This document shows positions 50,803-60,355 of a stretch of DNA of 64,000 nucleotides, one piece after another (position 1 is the first letter of the stretch; each line of letters starts with the position of its first letter). The position numbers and the translations under genes were made by a program. The stretch is from Natronoflexus pectinivorans (lineage in GTDB: Bacteria > Bacteroidota > Bacteroidia > Bacteroidales > Marinilabiliaceae), in contig NZ_SLWK01000001.1 in assembly GCF_004345615.1 (NCBI RefSeq), positions 1-64,000 on the forward strand, written 5' to 3'. The notes below the pieces were generated by a model that saw only the letters and a program-made list of their open reading frames with translations, was not told the origin of the DNA and did no database searches.

Positions 50803-52866
50803 ATGAGAAGTCTCCTGATTCTGATATCGTATATTCTTTTGAGTGTGTTTACACTCAATGCGCAAATTATGCCTGACCGGGAATTAGTTCCTGGTGGCGG
50901 GAGAACGCCTGCTCAACAGGAAGGTCATACAGATGACCATCATCACGACCATGACCACAGTCATGACCATGGAGAAGTATCTGAGCCTCGTCAGCAACCT
51001 GTAGAACATAAAATAACCAATTGGTTTTTAAAGGATTTAGGCACTCGCCGGGATACCGTTTCCATCGATACACTTTCACAGGGTTTTCAGATACACAACC
51101 CGGCAAACAGAGAAGCCATCGCTAGTGTGCAGTTGGGAAATATAGGAGCACCTTGGCAACCTGCCATGGTTTCAAAAATGCCAATCTATTCCCGCTTTAT
51201 GTTTGCCGATAATCTTCGTTCTTTTTTTAAAGAGCCGGAGGAGTGGCGTTACTACAACACTAAAACCCCCTACACCAATCTATATTACCAGTATGCCGCA
51301 CCTAAACGAAGGTCAGAAGAGGTTGTCGGGGTGCTTTTTACTCAAAATGTCAATAAAAGATGGAATGTTGGGTTTGATTATCAGCTGATATCATCCATTG
51401 GAAGATACGAAGCTCAACAAGTTGAAAACCGCCATTTCCGTTTTTTTTCAAGTTATAACGGACCTAGGTATGAAGTTCACGGATCATACGTGTACAACAA
51501 AACCGACCAATTGGAAAATGCCGGAATTGAAGATGATGATTTTGTTCTTAACCCTCAAAGATATGATTACGATGAGAAGGAGAATATTCCTGTTAGATTC
51601 TATGATGCCAGCAATCGCATCGACAATCATCAAATCTTTGTCAATCAGGCTTTAAACATTGGTAATATAACCGTGAGCCGGCGTGAAGGCGAACGTGTTG
51701 AGCTGCCTGTTGGAACTGCCATTCATACCTTTCATCTTGATAGGAACAGGAGACAACATCGCATTGAAAATTTACGTAACTCCTTCTCTCCTAATGAGCC
51801 GTTTTTCTATGACAACATCTATATAGACACAACAAAAACAAGAGATTACCTCTATTATACATCAATAAAAAACACGTTTCAACTAAGGTTTAACGAAGAA
51901 GCAAACCCGCTTCTTCAGTTCGGCTTAAGAGCATTCATCACCAACGAAGTTGAACAATTCACCTTCCCGGCCTTGCCGGAAGTTGAAGGCACTTTTACCA
52001 CTTCACCCGAATACATGTCGGAAGAAGAGCAATTAACGACCACACTGATTGGTGGACAGATTTTTAAAAACCTGGGTGAATCCTTTAGGTGGAATGCCGG
52101 GATGAGATTGTATTTTCAGGGTTATCGCACCGGCGACACTGAAATCACGGGAGCCATCAACAGTCAGTTCCGATTAGCCAACGACACAGCGGGAATATTT
52201 GCCGATGGTGGATTGTATCTTGTTTCTCCGGGATTTTTCGAATCCCGGTATACATCCAACCACTTCATATGGGACGAAAGGTTTGACCAGGTAAAAACCC
52301 TGAGATTGCGCGGGGCGGTTAAAATACCCACCAGGAAGTTTGAACTTTCGGCTGAAACCAGGCTCATTAACGACTACTTCTATTGGGATCAGAATGCCAT
52401 GCCAACCCAATCAGGATCTTTCCTGAGAGCGGTTGAATTCCGACTGTTTAAGCATTTCAACCTGGGTAATTTCCACAATCACAACACCATCCTTTACCAG
52501 TTAACCAGCAACTCAGAATTAATGCCATTGCCTGAATGGTCACTATACAGTTCATTGTATTATCAGAACACTTTATTCGAAGTGCTGTTCGTTCAATTGG
52601 GGTTTGATTTAAGATACAACACCCGCTGGTATTCTCCGGCATACATGCCGGCAACCGGACAGTTTCATGCTCAACGACAACGCAAAACCGGCGATTATCC
52701 CTATGTAGATCTGTTTCTGAACATGCAGCTGAAGCGTGCACGGATATTTATAAAAATGGATCACATCAATCAGGGTTATCCGAATAATGATTATTTTCAT
52801 ACTCTAAATTATCCTGCAAATCCCCGTGCAATAAGGTTTGGTCTCTCCTGGAATTTCTACGACTGA
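50803..52866 (+). CDS. Putative porin with His-rich N-terminus
   Basis: A beta-barrel outer-membrane protein. ATG at 50803 gives a proper signal peptide (MRSLLILISYILLSVFTLNAQ) and 687 aa; the ORF is open from 50710 but the first 31 residues are not signal-like. After the leader comes a His/Asp stretch, HTDDHHHDHDHSHDHGE (about residues 42-58), a likely metal-binding tail. The rest has alternating aromatic strands (FRLFKHFNLGNFHNHNTILYQ) and ends AIRFGLSWNFYD, typical of Bacteroidetes 'putative porin' proteins. The substrate is unknown. Confidence 0.8.
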   Translation: MRSLLILISYILLSVFTLNAQIMPDRELVPGGGRTPAQQEGHTDDHHHDHDHSHDHGEVSEPRQQPVEHKITNWFLKDLGTRRDTVSIDTLSQGFQIHNPANREAIASVQLGNIGAPWQPAMVSKMPIYSRFMFADNLRSFFKEPEEWRYYNTKTPYTNLYYQYAAPKRRSEEVVGVLFTQNVNKRWNVGFDYQLISSIGRYEAQQVENRHFRFFSSYNGPRYEVHGSYVYNKTDQLENAGIEDDDFVLNPQRYDYDEKENIPVRFYDASNRIDNHQIFVNQALNIGNITVSRREGERVELPVGTAIHTFHLDRNRRQHRIENLRNSFSPNEPFFYDNIYIDTTKTRDYLYYTSIKNTFQLRFNEEANPLLQFGLRAFITNEVEQFTFPALPEVEGTFTTSPEYMSEEEQLTTTLIGGQIFKNLGESFRWNAGMRLYFQGYRTGDTEITGAINSQFRLANDTAGIFADGGLYLVSPGFFESRYTSNHFIWDERFDQVKTLRLRGAVKIPTRKFELSAETRLINDYFYWDQNAMPTQSGSFLRAVEFRLFKHFNLGNFHNHNTILYQLTSNSELMPLPEWSLYSSLYYQNTLFEVLFVQLGFDLRYNTRWYSPAYMPATGQFHAQRQRKTGDYPYVDLFLNMQLKRARIFIKMDHINQGYPNNDYFHTLNYPANPRAIRFGLSWNFYD

Positions 52867-52874
52867 TTTTGGTG

Positions 52875-52906
52875 TTTGGGGTATCTCAAAATTCTGTGTA
52901 ACTTTG
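52875..52906 (+). promoter_or_regulatory. Probable mltF promoter
   Basis: TTTG (52875-52878), 20 nt, TAACTTTG (52899-52906): a full Bacteroidetes consensus 133 bp before the mltF start. It is followed by TGGCCT, as at the era promoter. Confidence 0.65.
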
Positions 52907-53039
52907 TGGCCTGCTTTTTGATAGAGCATTTTAGGAATTCGGCATTCTATGCAGAATTCATGGCTTTCCATTGTGATTTCAAAGTATAATGAACAAAGAA
53001 ATCAGGTTAGCCGGCGCATGTTGAACTTAATAGCGACAG

Positions 53040-54461
53040 ATGAGGCAACTTTTACTGATTTTACTTATTGCAATTATTACAACAGGATGCGGCAGTTCCG
53101 GCCCCAAAAAGGAAAGCAGCTACGTTTCCGCAAAAAACATTCCCGATTTACAACAAATACGGGAATCCGGACAAATCCGTGTAGTAACCAATTACAACTC
53201 CACCAACTATTTCGTTTATAAGGGTCAACCAATGGGTTACCAGTTTGAACTATTGCAGGAGTTTGCCAATTTTATGAACCTTCGTCTGGAAGTTTCAGTA
53301 AACAATAATCTTCAGGAGAACATTGACAGACTTGCAAATGGAGAACTTGACTTAATCGCAAGTAATCTTGCCGTTACCCGCGAAGGTGAACAAAAAGTAG
53401 CATTTACAGAACCTCACAGCTACAGCAGACAGGTATTGGTTCAACAGGCATACAGCCCCGAAAGACCCGGAAGAAGCGAACGCATCCACAAAGAATTAAT
53501 CCGAAATCAGTTGGATCTGGCCGGGAAAACCATATATGTTCAAAAAGGATCTGCATTTGTGCAACGTTTGAGAAGCCTATCCAACGAAATTGGCGACAGC
53601 ATTCATATTGTAGAAATCCCCGATTACGAGGTGGAACAATTAATTGAACTGGTGGCCGAAGGTGAAATAGAATACACGGTGTCAGATGAAAACCTGGCCA
53701 GGGTAAACCTTAATTTTTACCCCAACATTGACATCGAAACTGCCATCAGTTTTCCTCAGAAACAGGCATGGGCAGTAAACAGAAATTCACCAGAATTGCT
53801 AAATGCTGTTAACAACTGGATGGTAGGGTTCAAGAAAACAGCCAGATACCAAAGAATTCATAGAAAATATTTTGAGAACCGCCGTTCGGGACACATTGTA
53901 AACTCAGGATTTCATTCTATAAAAGGAGGACAGGTGTCTGTATACGATGAGATTATTCGTGCGGAAAGTGAACGCTTTGATTGGGACTGGCGTCTGATTG
54001 CTTCAATAATCTACCAGGAATCAAGGTTCATCCCTGACGCTGAAAGCTGGGCAGGTGCCATGGGGCTGATGCAATTGATGCCCCAAACAGCAGAGCGGTT
54101 TGGAGTTCATGCCATAACTTCACCACGCGAAAACATCAGAGGTGGGATGCAACTACTGCAATGGCTTGACGAAAGAATGTCATTGAGGATAGAGGATCCG
54201 GAAGAGCGCCTGAAGTTTGTTCTGGCATCTTACAATGTTGGCATCGGGCATGTATTGGATGGCATGCGATTGGCTGAGAAGTTTGGAAGATCTCCAATAA
54301 TCTGGTATGACAATGTGGACTATTATGTGTTAAATAAATCTAATCCTAAATACTACAACGATCCCGTTGTTCAATTTGGTTATTGCCGGGGAGAAGAGCC
54401 ATATCATTATGTTAGGGAGATTCTTGAGCGCTACGAGCATTACAAGAACGTACTTCGCTGA
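53040..54461 (+). CDS. MltF-like lytic transglycosylase lipoprotein
   Basis: A 473-aa lipoprotein (C17 in LIAIITTGCGSS). The N-terminal domain is a solute-binding type 3 domain (about 40-275: GQIRVVTNYNSTNYFVYKGQPMGYQFELL, LDLIASNLAVTREGEQKVAFTEP), probably regulatory. The C-terminal SLT domain has catalytic E327 in IIYQESRFIPDAESWAGAMGLMQLMPQTA and the ASYNVGIGHV motif. It cleaves peptidoglycan to 1,6-anhydro products at the outer-membrane inner face. The last 50 bp overlap the convergent NUDIX gene. Confidence 0.92.
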   Translation: MRQLLLILLIAIITTGCGSSGPKKESSYVSAKNIPDLQQIRESGQIRVVTNYNSTNYFVYKGQPMGYQFELLQEFANFMNLRLEVSVNNNLQENIDRLANGELDLIASNLAVTREGEQKVAFTEPHSYSRQVLVQQAYSPERPGRSERIHKELIRNQLDLAGKTIYVQKGSAFVQRLRSLSNEIGDSIHIVEIPDYEVEQLIELVAEGEIEYTVSDENLARVNLNFYPNIDIETAISFPQKQAWAVNRNSPELLNAVNNWMVGFKKTARYQRIHRKYFENRRSGHIVNSGFHSIKGGQVSVYDEIIRAESERFDWDWRLIASIIYQESRFIPDAESWAGAMGLMQLMPQTAERFGVHAITSPRENIRGGMQLLQWLDERMSLRIEDPEERLKFVLASYNVGIGHVLDGMRLAEKFGRSPIIWYDNVDYYVLNKSNPKYYNDPVVQFGYCRGEEPYHYVREILERYEHYKNVLR

Positions 54462-55089
54462 CCCAATCCGATGCATGATTTGTTAAAGCAACTGCAAACT
54501 CACTCATGATCATTGCTGTTGCTCCCCAAATCTGGCGCCCCTCAACATCAAAGTAAGGCGCCTCCAAACGGTGCCCGTTAATGTTCTTAATTAATGTATT
54601 ATTAATTGGTTCGAGAAAAACATTTAAGGGAACAGCAAAAACCTCCTTCACTTCAAACTGATTGGGCTGAAATAGAGGTTCCTCATCAAGGAATCCAACA
54701 TGTGGATAAACTATGTAGTTGCTGTTCGGGATATAAAGTGACGATAATTCGCCCAGTAAAGTAACATAATCGGGGTCAACACCCAACTCCTCATGGGTTT
54801 CTCTAAGAGCGGTGTCGTGATAACAGGCATCAGCCGGTTCACACTTCCCGCCGGGCAAACTAATCTGGCCTCCGTGTACACCGGCATACTCCGGTCGTTG
54901 AATAAACGGAATGGCAAGCCCCTTTGAGGACGGATAGAGAAGAATCAGAACACTGCTGAGCCGTGCCACTTTTCGGTCAGGCTCTTTTGTTCCGGTAAAC
55001 CTAACTGAAGGAGCCATTAATTCGTGAGCCACCTTTCCGGGTAATGGCTTTGCCAGCGCTTGTTTTATGATATCTCTCCAATCGTGCAT
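54412..55089 (-). CDS. NUDIX hydrolase, CoA pyrophosphatase type
   Basis: It probably hydrolyses CoA or related nucleotide diphosphates. From ATG 55089 (MHDWRDIIKQALAKPLPG) it has 225 aa; a longer frame from 55206 adds 39 atypical residues. The UPF0035-like segment SLPGGKCEPADACYHDTA overlaps the Nudix box (G..5..E..7..RETHEELG). Convergent overlap with mltF is 50 bp. Confidence 0.88.
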   Translation of the reverse strand: MHDWRDIIKQALAKPLPGKVAHELMAPSVRFTGTKEPDRKVARLSSVLILLYPSSKGLAIPFIQRPEYAGVHGGQISLPGGKCEPADACYHDTALRETHEELGVDPDYVTLLGELSSLYIPNSNYIVYPHVGFLDEEPLFQPNQFEVKEVFAVPLNVFLEPINNTLIKNINGHRLEAPYFDVEGRQIWGATAMIMSEFAVALTNHASDWVSEVRSCNARSAQESP

Positions 55090-55206
55090 AAAAATCACCT
55101 TGTAATAAAAGCAGAACAAGCTATCAGCAAGGTTGTTTAAACCATCCTCATAACAAGGCAAAATTAACAAAATCAGAACCAATCTACAATAAAAATGAAA
55201 AGCCAT

Positions 55207-55449
55207 TTCTTCACGTTTGAAGAAATGACTTTACATTTTTTTATCCTATTACTAACCTAAACCTATTACTTATATTATAAAAAGCATGCCATAAATGATT
55301 TTTGGGAATAAAAATCGACCAAAACCCCTCATCATACTGAATATCTAAAACTTAAATCAATCATTTTTTTTTGTAATAAAAACACCTGACTATTTCTGAA
55401 AACAAAACCGTTCGTTTTCGAACAGCAAGTGTTCGAAAACGTTTAAGAT
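55207..55449. other. A+T-rich intergenic region with two hairpins
   Basis: It contains ATTTCTTCA-CGTT-TGAAGAAAT (55205-55226) just upstream of the NUDIX region, and the terminator at 55413-55441. No gene is visible. Confidence 0.5.
55413..55441 (-). terminator. Terminator of the permease gene
   Basis: CGTTTTCGAAC, loop AGCAAGT, GTTCGAAAACG: an 11-bp stem, followed on the minus strand by AACGGTTTTGTTTT. It lies 8 bp past the permease stop. Confidence 0.75.
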
Positions 55450-56715
55450 TTAGTCGAAATGAATGGCTTTAACCGGAGTAATGCTTGTAGCTACATATGA
55501 TGGGCCAATCATCATTAAGAAAATGGCGATAATTGCACCCGCATTTAAAAGGAGAATATGCGACAAATTAATGTGAATAGGCACCGTATCAAGGAAGTAA
55601 CTGGCAGGATCCAGACTTACAATGCCAAACCTCATTTGAATGATCGCCAACCCAATCCCTACCAGATTTCCCCAAACCAATCCTCGTATGGCAATACGGA
55701 CAGCCAATGAAAGAAAAATCTTTCTCAGAGGCCAGTCGCTCATCCCGATGGCTTTGAGAATGCCAATCATATTGGTTCTTTCCAGTATCAAGATTAGCAA
55801 TCCCGTAATCATATTAAATCCGGCCACTAAAAGAATTAGAACGATGATTACCGCAATATTCATATCCAAAAGGTCCAGCCAACTAAAAATTTGCGGCTGA
55901 GTTTGCCTAATGGACTGAGCTCTTAACATGGCTCCGTCCGGAGAAATATAAGAAGCAGTCAAATCGTATATCTCATACCAGAGTTGATCCAAATTATCAA
56001 AATCGTTCAAAAGGACTTCATAACCGGCTATCTGGTCAGCATCCCAATTGTTTAATCGTTGAATATGCCTCAAGTCGGCCACCACAAACATCTTATCCAA
56101 ATCAGGAAGATTACTGTCGTAAATCCCCACAATGGTATATCGGCGCGCTCTAATTTGTTCCTGAAAAAAATACATAAAGACATCTTGCCCCAATTGCAAG
56201 TTCAAGATATTAGCAAGCGTAGATGATATTATTATTTCATTTGCCGGCGATTCTCCGGTAAAATCTGGCAAATTGCCCTCTTGCAAAATTGATTCAAGAA
56301 AAGTAGTATCATAATCGTCACCAATGCCTTTAAGCACCACCCCTTGCATCTCCTCTTCCGATTTAAGCAATCCGGGTTTAACCGCAAATCTCTGCACATT
56401 TCTAACTCCATCCAACTCTCCAATGGCGGTAAACAGATCCTCGTTCAAACGGATGGGGTTGGCTTCGTAGCTTAAGTTAAAATCGTAGTTCACAACCTGA
56501 ATATGACTGCCAAAACCCACAATTTTCTCTCTGATTTCCCTCTTAAAGCCAGTTCCAATGGCGATTGATAGTATCATCACCACCATACCCAGAATGATGC
56601 CTCCAACAGCCACCTTGAGAACAGGTCCTGCCAGTTTTCTTCCTGAAACTCCTCCCGATTGTATTTTGCCGGCTATGAAATATTCTGGTTTCAAAATCTG
56701 CTTGTTTTGCAGCAA
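55450..56715 (-). CDS. LolC/LolE-like ABC transporter permease
   Basis: A 421-aa permease of the lipoprotein-releasing (FtsX/MacB-type) family. It has four transmembrane helices: about 32-55 (VAVGGIILGMVVMILSIAIGTG), about 285-310 (NIAVIIVLILLVAGFNMITGLLIL), about 335-360 and about 385-410 (LLLNAGAIIAIFLMMIGPS). A periplasmic MacB-like domain lies between TM1 and TM2. No ATPase gene is adjacent. Its substrate is probably lipoproteins bound for the outer membrane; this is inference from family. Confidence 0.88.
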   Translation of the reverse strand: MLQNKQILKPEYFIAGKIQSGGVSGRKLAGPVLKVAVGGIILGMVVMILSIAIGTGFKREIREKIVGFGSHIQVVNYDFNLSYEANPIRLNEDLFTAIGELDGVRNVQRFAVKPGLLKSEEEMQGVVLKGIGDDYDTTFLESILQEGNLPDFTGESPANEIIISSTLANILNLQLGQDVFMYFFQEQIRARRYTIVGIYDSNLPDLDKMFVVADLRHIQRLNNWDADQIAGYEVLLNDFDNLDQLWYEIYDLTASYISPDGAMLRAQSIRQTQPQIFSWLDLLDMNIAVIIVLILLVAGFNMITGLLILILERTNMIGILKAIGMSDWPLRKIFLSLAVRIAIRGLVWGNLVGIGLAIIQMRFGIVSLDPASYFLDTVPIHINLSHILLLNAGAIIAIFLMMIGPSYVATSITPVKAIHFD

Positions 56716-56730
56716 AGATAATAAACTGAA

Positions 56731-57069
56731 TTAACAATGATACAACACTTCCACATCTTCAAGTGTAATAATACCTCCGGCATCTGCTTTTTCCATGAGG
56801 CGGCTGACTATCTGGGCGAAATCAGTTAATCTCTCCCGGTGATCCACCATTTCTATTACCACAGGAGCATCCGTCGCCAGCGAAAAGACTTTAATGCTTT
56901 GTACCAAACTACCGGAACCATAGTTTAGAATACCTCTGACAACTGTAGCTCCAGACAACTTATATTTCTTTGCAGCATAAACTATGGCTTCATATAAGGG
57001 ACGCTGATACACCTGATCACTCTCCCCTACTATAATTTTTAACCTCACTACTTTTCCGGATAGCTCCAT
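56731..57069 (-). CDS. DUF190 (PII-like) protein
   Basis: A 112-aa protein of the DUF190 family, with a PII-like ferredoxin fold: RLKIIVGESDQVYQRPLYEAIV, KKYKLSGATVVRGILNYG, PVVIEMVDHRERLTDFAQIV. Members often sit beside crcB fluoride channels, but none is here. It precedes the permease by 15 bp on the same strand. Confidence 0.85.
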   Translation of the reverse strand: MELSGKVVRLKIIVGESDQVYQRPLYEAIVYAAKKYKLSGATVVRGILNYGSGSLVQSIKVFSLATDAPVVIEMVDHRERLTDFAQIVSRLMEKADAGGIITLEDVEVLYHC

Positions 57070-57303
57070 GATTATGGGATTAATTTGTATTCAATATGTA
57101 ATTTAACAATAACATTACATAAATTCAAGTTCTCTTTGATTAATTCCCTCAATTTAAAAACCCAAAAAAAGTCAATTTTTGCCAATCAAGTTTAAGGGAT
57201 GAAACCTTGCATCTTAACCAAATATTATTAATTTTGAAGTCGTACCCTTATTTATTCCTTTTTTAGAACTCATAATTTATTAACCTTTTTAAATACATTT
57301 ACC

Positions 57304-59460
57304 ATGAAGGTGTATCAAACCAATCAAATAAAAAACATATCGCTGCTGGGAAGCAGCGGCTCGGGTAAGACCACCCTTGCAGAAGCGATGCTTTACGAGG
57401 GCGGGGTCATAAGCCGGAGAGGCGATGTAAATAGCAAGAATACTGTTTCGGATTACAACCGGGTAGAGCATGAATACGGCTACTCGGTTTTTTCGTCCGT
57501 TCTGTTCACTGAATGGCTTGAAAAAAAGCTGAACATCATCGACTGTCCGGGTTCAGATGACTTTATAAACGGAGCCATAACTTCCCTAAACGTTACCGAC
57601 ACGGCTTTAATGGTTATCAACGCCACGCAGGGCGTTGAAGTTGGCACCCAGAACTTGTTTCGATATACTGACAATTACAACAAACCTGTAATTTTTGTTG
57701 TCAATCAACTGGATCATGAAAAAGCCAATTATGAATCAACAGTTGAAAGCCTTCACGAATCTTTCGGAAAAAAGGCCATCATCGTACAATACCCTGTAAA
57801 TATAGGCCCCGGCTATGATGCCATGGTAGATGTATTAAAAATGAAATATTACAAATGGGGGCCAGATGGTGGAAAACCTGAGATATCTGAAATTCCAGAC
57901 AGTGAAAAAGATAAAGCAGAAGAACTTCACAATGCATTGGTTGAGGCAGCAGCCGAGAACGATGAAAACCTGATGGAGCTTTTCTTTGAGCAAGGAACGC
58001 TTAATGAGGATGAAATGCGTCAGGGAATGAAAAAAGGGATGATTGCCCGCGATTTATTCCCCATATTCTGTGTCTCTGCTGCAAAAGACATGGGTGTTCG
58101 CAGGCTGATGGAATTTCTTGGAAACATAGTTCCTTTTGTTGACGAAATGCCTAAAGCTCTAACTACAAGTGGAACAGAAGTTACGCCTGATGTTAACGGC
58201 CCCGCATCCATATTTGTCTTTAAAACCAGCATTGAACCACACCTTGGAGAGGTCAGTTACTTTAAGGTAATGTCAGGAAAAATCACCGAAGGGATGGATC
58301 TCATCAATGTGAACCGCGAAGCAAAAGAGCGTCTTTCTCAGCTCTATTGTGTAGCCGGCAGCACGCGTCAGAAAGTAAGCGAACTGGTTGCAGGGGATAT
58401 TGGTGCTACGGTAAAACTTAAAGAGACCAAAACCAACCATACTCTTAATGTAAAAGGATGTGACTATATTTTTGAACCTATTAAATATCCTGAACCAAAA
58501 TATCGCGTGGCCATTAAGCCTGCAAATGATGGTGACGAAGAAAAATTAGGTGAAATCTTAAGCCGTATTCATGAAGAAGACCCCACCATATCTGTTGAAT
58601 ATTCAAAAGAACTGAAACAAATCATTGTTTACGGACAGGGTGAGTTTCACCTGAGTACCATGAAGTGGCGTATCGAGAACAACGATAAGCTTCCGATTGA
58701 GTTTAAAAATCCAAAAATCCCTTACAGAGAAACCATCACCAAACAGGCAAGAGCCGACTACCGCCATAAGAAACAGTCGGGTGGAGCCGGACAGTTTGGT
58801 GAAGTTCACATGATTATAGAGCCATACGACGAAAACGCACCTGTTCCAACCATGTATAAATTTAATGTACAGGAATTTAAGGTAAATGTGCGCGACACGG
58901 ATGAAATAAAGCTTCCGTGGGGTGGGAAACTGGTATTCCACAACTGTATTGTAGGTGGCAGCATCGACAGCCGCTTTATGCCGGCCATTCTGAAAGGGCT
59001 CATGGAAAAGATGGAAGAAGGGCCGCTGACCGGTTCGTATGCGCGCGACATAAGAGTGTGTGTTTACGATGGAAAGATGCACCCGGTTGACTCCAATGAA
59101 ATTTCCTTTAAATTGGCAGGGCGAAACGCGTTCCGCACAGCATTTAAAGAGGCCGGGCCCAAAATTCTGGAGCCTGTTTATGACGTGGAAGTTCGTGTTC
59201 CGGGCGACCGCATGGGAGATGTTATGAGTGACCTACAAGGACGCCGTGCCACCATTGAGGGCATGAGCAGCGAAAAAGGCTTTGAAGTGATTAAAGCCAA
59301 AGTGCCTTTGAAGGAGATGAACAAATACTCCACATCCTTAAGTTCCATTACCGGAGGACGTGCATTCTACTCCATGAAGTTTGCCAAATACGACAAAGTT
59401 CCGCCTGAAGTGCAGGAGCAACTACTGGCTGCTTATGAAGCTGAACAAAGCGAAGATTAA
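57304..59460 (+). CDS. EF-G paralog (EF-G2-like), probably weak or inactive GTPase
   Basis: A 718-aa translation-factor GTPase with the five EF-G domains: G (about 1-280), II (about 300-390), III (about 400-475), IV (about 480-600) and V (about 610-700). The P-loop is GSSGSGKTTLAEAM. Switch II reads D80-C-P-G-S84-DDF, so the catalytic His of DTPGHVDF is replaced by Ser. The NKxD motif is NQLD. Domain IV keeps QSGGAGQFGEV and domain V GDRMGDVMSDLQGRR. A Bacteroides EF-G paralog that translocates without GTP hydrolysis has been described; this gene fits that group. The canonical fusA is not in the window. Confidence 0.9.
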   Translation: MKVYQTNQIKNISLLGSSGSGKTTLAEAMLYEGGVISRRGDVNSKNTVSDYNRVEHEYGYSVFSSVLFTEWLEKKLNIIDCPGSDDFINGAITSLNVTDTALMVINATQGVEVGTQNLFRYTDNYNKPVIFVVNQLDHEKANYESTVESLHESFGKKAIIVQYPVNIGPGYDAMVDVLKMKYYKWGPDGGKPEISEIPDSEKDKAEELHNALVEAAAENDENLMELFFEQGTLNEDEMRQGMKKGMIARDLFPIFCVSAAKDMGVRRLMEFLGNIVPFVDEMPKALTTSGTEVTPDVNGPASIFVFKTSIEPHLGEVSYFKVMSGKITEGMDLINVNREAKERLSQLYCVAGSTRQKVSELVAGDIGATVKLKETKTNHTLNVKGCDYIFEPIKYPEPKYRVAIKPANDGDEEKLGEILSRIHEEDPTISVEYSKELKQIIVYGQGEFHLSTMKWRIENNDKLPIEFKNPKIPYRETITKQARADYRHKKQSGGAGQFGEVHMIIEPYDENAPVPTMYKFNVQEFKVNVRDTDEIKLPWGGKLVFHNCIVGGSIDSRFMPAILKGLMEKMEEGPLTGSYARDIRVCVYDGKMHPVDSNEISFKLAGRNAFRTAFKEAGPKILEPVYDVEVRVPGDRMGDVMSDLQGRRATIEGMSSEKGFEVIKAKVPLKEMNKYSTSLSSITGGRAFYSMKFAKYDKVPPEVQEQLLAAYEAEQSED

Positions 59461-59479
59461 ACTTTTAATATTGCGAAAA

Positions 59480-59513
59480 CAACAAAGGCCACTCTTTCGA
59501 GTGGCCTTTGTTG
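59480..59513. terminator. Terminator after the EF-G2-like gene
   Basis: CAACAAAGGCCACT, loop CTTTCG, AGTGGCCTTTGTTG: a 14-bp perfect stem between the convergent EF-G2-like and trpA genes. The U-tract is weak (CTAATAATT). Confidence 0.8.
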
Positions 59514-59541
59514 CTAATAATTGAGAGCAAACTCTATGCTT

Positions 59542-60321
59542 TTAATCATTTCGTGGTTTTAGCGAACAAATAAATCCATCAATATCCTCAGCAATGTTGT
59601 TGCTGTTTTCAATCATCCTGATAAATGCACTTCCAACAATTGCACCATTTGCATATTTACATACTTCGCTAAAACTCTCCTGATTGCTGATGCCAAAACC
59701 GACCATTTTGGGAGATTTCAGTTCCATATCGCGAATTCGTGTAAAATAGTCTATCTGGAATTGATTTAATCCGGTTTTAGCACCGGTTACGGCAGCCGAT
59801 GAAACCATGTATAAAAATCCGGTGGTGTTTTCATCCAAAAGCCGCACCCTATCAGGTGGCGTTTGTGGAGTGATTAAAAAAGTGTTGCTGATGCCCCGTT
59901 CTTCAAATAGATGACTGTACTGTTCACGGTACATCTCAAAAGGCAAATCGGGAAGAATAACCCCGTCCACGCCCGTTTCCTTGCATTTATCAAGGAATCG
60001 TTCCACGCCAAATCTCAACACGGGGTTCAAATATCCCATCAAAACAATGGGCATGGAGACTTCACGACGAACATTCTCCAACTGCTTAAAAAGCACCGTT
60101 AAACTCATCCCGTTTTCCAAAGCGGTGGTACTGCTCTTTTGAATAACCGGCCCATCGGCCAATGGGTCTGAAAAAGGCATCCCAATTTCCACGAAATCCA
60201 CACCCGAAGTTTCCAATGCTTTTAAAATCGGAACAGTATCATCCAACCGAGGAAAACCGGCGGTAAAGTATATGGAGAGCAAATCTTTTTTATTTGCGAA
60301 AAGGCTATTTAAACGATTCAT
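59542..60321 (-). CDS. trpA: Tryptophan synthase alpha chain
   Basis: TrpA cleaves indole-3-glycerol phosphate and passes indole to TrpB. The 259-aa barrel has catalytic E45 (VEIGMPFSD) and D56 (PLADGPVIQ), and the phosphate loop GFGISNQE. It is the last gene of the trp operon here, 34 bp after trpB. Confidence 0.96.
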   Translation of the reverse strand: MNRLNSLFANKKDLLSIYFTAGFPRLDDTVPILKALETSGVDFVEIGMPFSDPLADGPVIQKSSTTALENGMSLTVLFKQLENVRREVSMPIVLMGYLNPVLRFGVERFLDKCKETGVDGVILPDLPFEMYREQYSHLFEERGISNTFLITPQTPPDRVRLLDENTTGFLYMVSSAAVTGAKTGLNQFQIDYFTRIRDMELKSPKMVGFGISNQESFSEVCKYANGAIVGSAFIRMIENSNNIAEDIDGFICSLKPRND

Positions 60322-60355
60322 TAGAAAATATTGTTTTTGTTAGTTGTATAATTTA

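Noticed and set aside
55090-55206. 39-residue extension of the NUDIX protein
   Set aside because: It is hydrophobic and unlike the family; MHDWRDIIKQAL at 55089 is the normal beginning.
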